Source of the DNA: Mycolicibacterium stellerae
GTDB taxonomy: Bacteria; Actinomycetota; Actinomycetes; Mycobacteriales; Mycobacteriaceae
Direction of reading: 5' to 3'
Assembly (NCBI RefSeq): GCF_003719305.1
Contig: NZ_RARC01000001.1
Span: 310,001 to 374,000, forward strand
DNA: 64,000 nucleotides
The translations under genes were made by a program, and so were the position numbers. The notes beneath the pieces are model-generated. The model had not been told where the DNA came from. It worked only from the letters and a program-made list of their open reading frames with translations, and made no database searches. Positions 58,827 to 64,000 of the stretch are shown here, piece by piece. Position 1 is the first letter of the stretch; the number at the start of each line of letters is the position of its first letter.

Positions 58827-59423
58827 CTACGCGTTGCGGTCCAACCGGAACCGCAGATGCGTACGGACAGTCGGCCATTCGACGTCCAGAATCGAGTAGA
58901 CCACGGTGTCCCGCCGCGTCCCGTCGGGCACCAGCTGATGGCTGCGCAGGATCCCGTCGAGCTTCGCGCCGAGTCGCTCGATCGCTGTGCGGCTGGCGAA
59001 ATTGAAAAAGTGCGTGCGGAATTCCACTGCCACACAATTCAATACGTCGAAGGCGTGGCCCAGCATCAGTAGCTTGGTCTCGGTGTTGACGCCGCTGCGC
59101 CGCGCCGATGCGCCATACCAGGTATTCCCGATTTCGAGTCGACGGTTGGGCGCGTCGACGTTCAGGTAGCTCGACGAGCCGATCAGCGCGCCGTCGAATC
59201 GGCGCACCACGAAGGTCAACCCGGTGTCGGGCCTCTGCAGAGCGAGTCGCATGTCCACCCATTGCGAGGCGGTCTGCGGAGACGGCGCACCCGTGAACCA
59301 CAGGCTGCCGACGTCACCGTCGGCCGCCGCCGCCGCGATCTCCGGGACATGCTCACGGCTAAGGGGTTCCAGCGATACCCAGCGCTCACCGGCCAACCTC
59401 ACCGGCTCGACGAAGCCACTCAT
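58827..59423 (-). CDS. GNAT family N-acetyltransferase
   Basis: A 198-residue RimJ/RimL-type acetyltransferase: VRLAGERWVSLEPLSREHVPE, FVVRRFDGALIGSSSYLNVD, LEIGNTWYGASARRSGVNTE and CVAVEFRTHFFNFASRTAIERLGAKLDGILRSHQ. The R/Q-x-x-G-x-G/A-type acetyl-CoA loop is modified to ARRSGVNT, as in many members that take protein N-termini or small molecules. ATG 59423 overlaps the stop of the upstream membrane-protein gene. Confidence 0.88.
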   Translation of the reverse strand: MSGFVEPVRLAGERWVSLEPLSREHVPEIAAAAADGDVGSLWFTGAPSPQTASQWVDMRLALQRPDTGLTFVVRRFDGALIGSSSYLNVDAPNRRLEIGNTWYGASARRSGVNTETKLLMLGHAFDVLNCVAVEFRTHFFNFASRTAIERLGAKLDGILRSHQLVPDGTRRDTVVYSILDVEWPTVRTHLRFRLDRNA

Positions 59424-59851
59424 GATCGCCGCCCGCCAGCCGCCCACGCCGCCACCATCGCCCACACCGACAACACAATCGCAAAGCCCGTCACGACCGC
59501 ACCGATGTAGAAGCCATAGCCCGCCGACACCGGGGCCTGTACATACAGCCGGTAGTACCACATCGTCAGAACGGCGATCAACACCGAGATCGCCAGCGCC
59601 GCAGAGGATGCCACCCGGGCCGACAAGCCACGCGCCGCCATCGCGCCTGCGACGATCAGCGCCGAAGCCAACAACGCGATGAGCTGACCCGCACTGAAAT
59701 GCGGCGGCAACGACAGGTTTCCGACCACACCGCCGACCGCGTTGGCGTGACCACCACCCGCCGCACGGGTGGTCAGCCACGGCAGCCACACCGCCACCGC
59801 GAGGATCGCGGCGCAGAACGCGACCAGCCAGCCCGGGCTCAGTCGAACCAT
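59420..59851 (-). CDS. four-helix membrane protein of unknown function
   Basis: A 143-residue protein with four hydrophobic segments (WLVAFCAAILAVAVWLPWL, LIALLASALIVAGAMAA, LAISVLIAVLTMWYY, IGAVVTGFAIVLSVWAMVAAW). No family was recognised. It is coupled to the GNAT gene by an ATGA overlap and lies nine bases downstream of the hydrolase gene, so the three genes are probably one operon. Confidence 0.7.
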   Translation of the reverse strand: MVRLSPGWLVAFCAAILAVAVWLPWLTTRAAGGGHANAVGGVVGNLSLPPHFSAGQLIALLASALIVAGAMAARGLSARVASSAALAISVLIAVLTMWYYRLYVQAPVSAGYGFYIGAVVTGFAIVLSVWAMVAAWAAGGRRS

Positions 59852-59860
59852 GTGTTGAGA

Positions 59861-60625
59861 CTATCGGGTGTGCACCGCCGTCCAGCTCAGCGCGTGATCC
59901 GCCACGTCTTCCCAGCCGTCCAGCACCGTGATGAGGTGCGGGCTGCCGCGGAAGACCTTGAAGTCCGTCGGCGCCGACGAACGCCGGTAGCGATTGAAGT
60001 TCTCGTAGACCACCGACGCCGGCATCAGGTGGTCACGGTCACCCGCGATCAGCAGCAGCGGTGCGCGGTCGGCGTTCGCGAAGTCGACCGCACTGGCCGC
60101 CCTCGACTTCGGTAGGAGGTCGGCGGTGGACACGTCGAACAGCGCAGCGCCGGGAGCCGGTATCGCCAGCTCGGAGTGCCATCGATCGGAGCAGGCCCGC
60201 GAGATCGTGTTGGCGAAGGCGTAATGAAAATGTGCCGCGCTGATCGGCACGGCTTTCCCCCGGTTGCGTGGATCGCGCAGCCACGGCCATGCCGAACGCC
60301 ACATCGACAACGGGGCCCGCAGTACGCCGCGCGGCTTCGACGGCTGAATCGCAACCCCCGCGCGTCCAAGTCCGCGGTCGAGCAGCAACTGGGTGATCAA
60401 CCCACCCATCGAGTGTCCGATGATGATCGGGGCGTCGGGCAGGGACGCGACGAACGCATCGAAGTGCTCGGTGGCTTCGACCAATCCGATTCCGGGATCA
60501 GTCGGCCAGTCGGGCGCGTGCACGACGTGGCCTGCGGATCGGTACCTTTCGACCCACCCCCGCCAGCTATCGACCGACAACCACAGTCCGTGGATCAGCA
60601 CAATCGGCGCCGCTTCATTCGACAT
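59861..60625 (-). CDS. alpha/beta hydrolase
   Basis: A 254-residue hydrolase: oxyanion region LIHGLWLSVDSW, nucleophile elbow GHSMGG, acid in GDRDHLMP, and the histidine region GSPHLITVLDGWEDVA (PH instead of GHS). It is a third relative of the hydrolases at 1-258 and 41710. HGLWLSVDSWRGWVERYRS resembles HGLWIHSASWHPWIELF. ATG 60625 fits the family start; the frame is open further upstream. Substrate is unknown. Confidence 0.85.
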   Translation of the reverse strand: MSNEAAPIVLIHGLWLSVDSWRGWVERYRSAGHVVHAPDWPTDPGIGLVEATEHFDAFVASLPDAPIIIGHSMGGLITQLLLDRGLGRAGVAIQPSKPRGVLRAPLSMWRSAWPWLRDPRNRGKAVPISAAHFHYAFANTISRACSDRWHSELAIPAPGAALFDVSTADLLPKSRAASAVDFANADRAPLLLIAGDRDHLMPASVVYENFNRYRRSSAPTDFKVFRGSPHLITVLDGWEDVADHALSWTAVHTR

Positions 60626-60671
60626 CGTCTCTAGTGTGGGTCTTTCAGACGACATTGATGGCGGTAATGCG

Positions 60672-61118
60672 ATGAGCGAACTTCCCGATTGGGCGCGGCG
60701 GCTCGACCTGTCCCCCCACCCAGAGGGTGGCTGGTTCCGGGAAACGTGGCGCAGTGCACTCACGACACCCCAGTCCGCGCTGCCGCCGGACTACGCCGGT
60801 TCGCGAAGCGCAGGGACCGCGATCCTCTTTCTGCTCATGCCCGGCCAGCAGTCGGCCTGGCACACCGTGCGCAGCACAGAACTGTGGCTCTACCATCGGG
60901 GCAGCCCGCTGCTACTGGAATTCGGAGCCGAACATGCCAGTGCCGCAACGCATTTGCTCGGCGGCGACATCAACGCGGGCGAGAGCCCGCAGCTGGTTGT
61001 GCCCGCCGGGCACTGGCAGCGGGCCTGCCCGCGCGACGACGAGCCGTCGCTGGTCAGCTGTGTCGTGGTGCCCGGATTCGACTTCGCCGACTTTGCGCTG
61101 GCCGCTCCTACCGATTGA
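60672..61118 (+). CDS. cupin family protein (DUF985)
   Basis: A 148-residue single-domain cupin: LSPHPEGGWFRETWRS at the N-terminus, FLLMPGQQSAWHTVRSTELWLYHRGSPLLL, and VPAGHWQRACP near the end. These match DUF985 (YML079-like) cupins. The histidines could bind a metal, but activity is unknown. It starts at ATG 60672 and is divergent from the hydrolase gene, 46 bases away. Confidence 0.85.
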   Translation: MSELPDWARRLDLSPHPEGGWFRETWRSALTTPQSALPPDYAGSRSAGTAILFLLMPGQQSAWHTVRSTELWLYHRGSPLLLEFGAEHASAATHLLGGDINAGESPQLVVPAGHWQRACPRDDEPSLVSCVVVPGFDFADFALAAPTD

Positions 61119-61836
61119 GCAACTGCACCGCCGCGGCCACCAGCGCCGCGTTGTCGGGGGCAGTTGTGCCGTCGGGCAGCAGCACGGTGTCCTCCATCCC
61201 GATCCGAACCTGCAGACCACGCGCGCCCGCGTGTTCCAGCAGAGGCCAACAACTTTGGTCGAGGCCGTGCAGCAGCACCGGGGCGGACGATCCGGCGGCC
61301 AATACGTCGCCGAGGACATCGTCGGCGGTGGCGGTGTCGGCGTCAGGACCGAGTTCGACCATCACCCGCATACAGTGCGCGGCGATCTCCGAGGCAGCCC
61401 ACGAAGCGGCCGCTTCGGCGTGGAAGATGCCCACCTCTACGCCGAGTCCCATCTTCAGCAGCAGATGAGCCAACGGCTCAGACCCCGGCTCGTGCCAGTT
61501 CACCGACGCGAAGTCGGGCAGCACCGTCCACGCTTGCACCGTGCGCAGCCGCTCGTCAGGATCCGACAGCGCCCAGAAGCCGGTCGTCACCCCTAGCGGC
61601 AGGCCAGGGGCGGCATGCCGCACCGCCTCCACCGCCGCCCCCACGACGTCGGGTTGCAGCGAGTCGACGCCGTCGGGGGTCTTGGGGTGCATATGCACCG
61701 CCCGTGCTCCCGCCTCGTGCGCGGCCACGGCCGCAGCCGCGAGCTGCGCGGGGGTGACCGGCAGATTCGGGTGCTGGTCGGGGGTGCGTGCGCCGTTGAT
61801 GCATGCCTTGATGTAGGTCCTCGCGCTGTTGGGCAT
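61108..61836 (-). CDS. BKACE family beta-keto acid cleavage enzyme (DUF849)
   Basis: A 242-residue zinc-dependent TIM-barrel enzyme: YIKACINGARTPDQHPNLPV at the N-terminus, the metal-binding HMHPKTPDG, and VNWHEPGSEPL. It resembles 3-keto-5-aminohexanoate cleavage enzymes, which convert a beta-keto acid plus acetyl-CoA into acetoacetate and a CoA ester. It is shorter than the ~275-310 usual for the family, as often seen in actinobacteria. Its 3' end overlaps the cupin gene by eleven bases (convergent). Confidence 0.85.
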   Translation of the reverse strand: MPNSARTYIKACINGARTPDQHPNLPVTPAQLAAAAVAAHEAGARAVHMHPKTPDGVDSLQPDVVGAAVEAVRHAAPGLPLGVTTGFWALSDPDERLRTVQAWTVLPDFASVNWHEPGSEPLAHLLLKMGLGVEVGIFHAEAAASWAASEIAAHCMRVMVELGPDADTATADDVLGDVLAAGSSAPVLLHGLDQSCWPLLEHAGARGLQVRIGMEDTVLLPDGTTAPDNAALVAAAVQLLNR

Positions 61837-61885
61837 GACCCATCTTCACCCCTCGCGGCGCCGTTTTCCGAAGTAACGTGCTCGC

Positions 61886-63592
61886 ATGACGGGCCACATC
61901 ATTGTCTGCGGTGACGACGCGCTGGCAATGCGGATCGTCGAGGAGCTCACGACGGCCGGTGTGCATGTCGTGACGCTGCAGGACCCGAAAGGCCTGGCCG
62001 GGGCGGGGATCCTCGAAGCAGGCGCGGTGGTGTGCGTCGACGATGACGACGCGCTCAACCTCGAAATGGCACTGCTGGCACGGCAAGCCAATTCCGACGT
62101 GCGGGTCGTCGCCCGCCTCGCCAATACAGTTCTTCGCGAGGCGATGGCACAGGACAGCGGACCGGGGGCCATCCTCGACGTCGCCGACCTGGCCGCACCG
62201 TCGGTCGTCGAGGCGTGCCTGTCCCGTTCCACGCACGTGATTTCGGCGGCGGGCATCGACTTCGTCGTGTCAGGAACGGATGCGCCGCGCGACGCCACCC
62301 TGCGCGAGATGTACGGCGATCTGGCACCGGTGGCGGTGATCTACGGCGAGAGTTCGGACGAGCCGGGGGGCGTCGTGGTCTGCCCTGGACGCGACTTCTC
62401 CGTCCGCCGGGGCGACTGGACCGCGATGATCGGCACCGCCGACGAGCTCGCCGCCCAGGGCATTGCCCTTCCGAAACCCCTGCCCCGCGTCAGGGCCCGC
62501 CGGTCACCGTTGCAGCGGGTGACCGACGCCGTTCGCACGCTGCGCGACGACATCAACCCGATGTTCTACCGCGCACTGGCGGTGTCGATGACTCTGCTCC
62601 TCGGTTCGACGGTGCTGCTGCGCTTCACCTACCAACATCCGCCAGGGATGAACTGGATCGACGCGCTGTACTTCAGCACCGAGACCATCGCCACGGTCGG
62701 CTACGGCGACTTCAGCTTCATCGATCAGCCGTTGTGGCTGCGGATTTGGGGAATCGGGCTGATGTTCGCGGGCGTCACCACGACGGCGATCCTCGTTGCG
62801 TTCATCGCCGACCTGCTGTTGTCGCGCCGGTTGGCGCGTTCGGCCGGACGCAGGCAAGTCAGGCACATGCACCACCACATCGTCGTCGTCGGCCTCGGTT
62901 CGTTCGGGATCCGCGTGGCGGGCGACCTCAAGGCGGCCGGGCACGACGTGGTGGCCATCGAACGCAACGAGGACAGCCGCTACCTTGCGGCGGCAGGCGA
63001 ACTCGGCGTTCCGGTGATCTTCGGCGACGCCACCCTTCGCCAGACGCTCGAGTCGGCGCGCGTCGAGGAAGCCAGCGCCATCGCGGTGCTGACTCAGGAC
63101 GACATGGTGAACATCGAGGCGGGGATCGTGCTGCACGAGATGCTCGCGTCGCGAACGACGCCCGGCGTCAACCGTCCTCACGTGCCCACCGTCCTGCGGG
63201 TCTACGATCGCGCGCTGGGCGCTGCGGTTGCAAACCGGTTCACGTTCGACAATGTGCGCTCAACTGTCGAACTCGCCGCGCCCTGGTTCATCGGGGCGGC
63301 GATGGGCCTGCAGGTGTTCGGCACGTTCTCGGTGGGACAGGGATCGTTCATGGTCGGCGGCGTATACGTGAAGCTCGGCAGTGCACTCGACGGCATCCAC
63401 ATGACCGACATACCCACTCAGACGCGCGTCATCGCCGTCACCCGACCCGGCACCGCCGCCCGGTTGCACCCGAGGCGCGGCGACAAGCTCAGCGCGGGCG
63501 ATACGGCCTACCTGGTGGGGCCGTACCGGGAACTGCTGGACACCCTGCGCAAGGGACAGAGCGCAGGCGACATGGCCCCCGCGACAGGGTAA
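61886..63592 (+). CDS. potassium channel protein with N- and C-terminal RCK/TrkA-N domains
   Basis: 568 residues. An N-terminal RCK Rossmann domain (HIIVCGDDALAMRIVEEL, about 1-190) is followed by a two-helix pore region (about 225-310) with selectivity filter TVGYGDF near residue 270. A second RCK domain (HIVVVGLGSFGIRVAGDLKA, about 330-470) and a TrkA-C-like end follow. The second Rossmann motif G-x-G-x-x-G suggests NAD(H) or nucleotide binding. The domain order RCK-pore-RCK is unusual compared with the single RCK of MthK/Kch. It probably gates K+ flow in response to ligand. Confidence 0.9.
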   Translation: MTGHIIVCGDDALAMRIVEELTTAGVHVVTLQDPKGLAGAGILEAGAVVCVDDDDALNLEMALLARQANSDVRVVARLANTVLREAMAQDSGPGAILDVADLAAPSVVEACLSRSTHVISAAGIDFVVSGTDAPRDATLREMYGDLAPVAVIYGESSDEPGGVVVCPGRDFSVRRGDWTAMIGTADELAAQGIALPKPLPRVRARRSPLQRVTDAVRTLRDDINPMFYRALAVSMTLLLGSTVLLRFTYQHPPGMNWIDALYFSTETIATVGYGDFSFIDQPLWLRIWGIGLMFAGVTTTAILVAFIADLLLSRRLARSAGRRQVRHMHHHIVVVGLGSFGIRVAGDLKAAGHDVVAIERNEDSRYLAAAGELGVPVIFGDATLRQTLESARVEEASAIAVLTQDDMVNIEAGIVLHEMLASRTTPGVNRPHVPTVLRVYDRALGAAVANRFTFDNVRSTVELAAPWFIGAAMGLQVFGTFSVGQGSFMVGGVYVKLGSALDGIHMTDIPTQTRVIAVTRPGTAARLHPRRGDKLSAGDTAYLVGPYRELLDTLRKGQSAGDMAPATG

Positions 63593-63621
63593 CCGTCGGA
63601 AATGCGGGTCACCTTTCCCGC

Positions 63622-63679
63622 CGAGCAGACGCAAAAGTACCCATTTCACGCGCGTTTCGGGTACATATGCGTCTGCTCG
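63622..63679. terminator. long palindrome between convergent genes (mycobacterial intergenic repeat)
   Basis: CGAGCAGACGCA (63622-63633) pairs with TGCGTCTGCTCG (63668-63679). After a three-base internal loop GTACCC (63637-63642) pairs with GGGTAC (63659-63664). The total is 18 bp of stem. The CGAGCAGACGCA motif recurs in mycobacterial intergenic regions. It should terminate both convergent genes. Confidence 0.75.
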
Positions 63680-63716
63680 CGCTGGGAACGCTGCTCGCGC
63701 TAAGGCGGTGGGAACG

Positions 63717-64000
63717 CTAGGCGGTGACGCCGAGGACCCGCAGGGCGTTCTCCTTGAAGATCAGCGGCAGCACCTCGGGCTTCATGTCCAGCGCCTCGAA
63801 GTCGCGACGCCACCGGTCCACCTCGATGTACGGGTAGTCCGTCCCGAACAGGACCTTGGTGCTCAGCTGACGGTTGGCCGCGCGGACCAGCTGCGGCGGG
63901 AAGTACTTGGGCGACCAGCCGGACAGGTCGATGTACACGTTCGCCTTGTGCGTGGCGATCGAGATCTGCGCGTCTACCCACGGCACCGCCGGATGCGCCA
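63717..64000 (-). CDS. amidohydrolase family protein, C-terminal part (5' end outside window)
   Basis: The frame is open to the window edge, giving the last ~94 residues. The segment VLFGTDYPYIEVDRW holds the C-terminal metal-binding aspartate region of amidohydrolase-2 (2-amino-3-carboxymuconate decarboxylase-like) TIM barrels. ANVYIDLSGWSPKYFPPQLVRAANRQL and the helix LIFKENALRVLG are also typical. The full protein is expected to have ~290-350 residues. Likely reactions are decarboxylation or hydrolysis of an aromatic or cyclic acid. Confidence 0.85.
   Translation of the reverse strand, partial: AHPAVPWVDAQISIATHKANVYIDLSGWSPKYFPPQLVRAANRQLSTKVLFGTDYPYIEVDRWRRDFEALDMKPEVLPLIFKENALRVLGVTA

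Overview
The window is high-GC actinobacterial DNA and almost certainly comes from a Mycobacterium, most likely a fast-growing Mycolicibacterium-type species. Supporting evidence: the bacterial NHEJ pair LigD and Ku; the block FAD-oxidoreductase / DUF1365 / UfaA1 / DUF1295 / SigK / RskA in the order of Rv0449c-Rv0444c of M. tuberculosis; an SDR / DHDPR-like / MntH block matching Rv0927c-Rv0924c; F420-type LLM oxidoreductase, DUF732, DUF4185, cutinase, DesA3-type desaturase and many GTG starts. Species was not determined.

Region 1 (1-14.6 kb): the end of an alpha/beta hydrolase and its TetR partner, then LigD (minus strand) and Ku (plus strand), about 10 kb apart. Between them is a polyol utilisation locus. 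A SorC-type regulator is followed by a lipoprotein binding protein, two permeases and a UgpC-type ATPase on the minus strand. A medium-chain dehydrogenase, a mannitol-dehydrogenase-family enzyme and a PfkB kinase diverge on the plus strand. Imported polyol would be oxidised to a ketose and phosphorylated. A perfect palindrome at the divergent promoter is the likely SorC operator.

Region 2 (14.6-28 kb): core-like chromosome. It holds exported small proteins, MntH, an unusual fusion of gamma-glutamylcyclotransferase with a poly-gamma-glutamate hydrolase domain, the six-gene tightly overlapping lipid/SigK/RskA operon, a carboxylate-amine ligase, an F420-type oxidoreductase, CsbD and tRNA-Arg(CCT).

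Region 3 (28.0-38.4 kb): a genomic island at the 3' end of tRNA-Arg. A 37-nt copy of the tRNA 3' half lies at 38154-38190, and IS481-type remnants sit at both borders. Cargo: a Lys/Ala-rich basic protein, a 1388-residue protein with Asp-box propellers, three Ig-like domains and a seven-repeat lectin-like propeller, a membrane protein, a DUF4185 (arabinanase-related) protein with a basic tail, a GH24 lysozyme remnant, a VOC protein and a membrane-anchored DsbA-like protein. This looks like a cell-envelope binding and degrading set of unknown purpose.

Region 4 (38.4-49 kb): an accessory and partly decaying region. It has an MFS exporter, two methyltransferases, a second alpha/beta hydrolase, a cutinase that lost its catalytic serine, an AraC regulator, a stand-alone ANTAR protein, fragments of a slipin and of another hydrolase, a desaturase and small acidic or helical proteins.

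Region 5 (49-64 kb): a secreted protein with an internal duplication, an amino-acid permease with a universal stress protein, a GAF-ANTAR regulator, a thiolase / carotenoid oxygenase / double-HxlR operon, a CIRCE-controlled Hsp20, a GNAT / membrane protein / hydrolase block, a cupin, a BKACE enzyme, a K+ channel with RCK domains on both sides, and the 3' part of an amidohydrolase.
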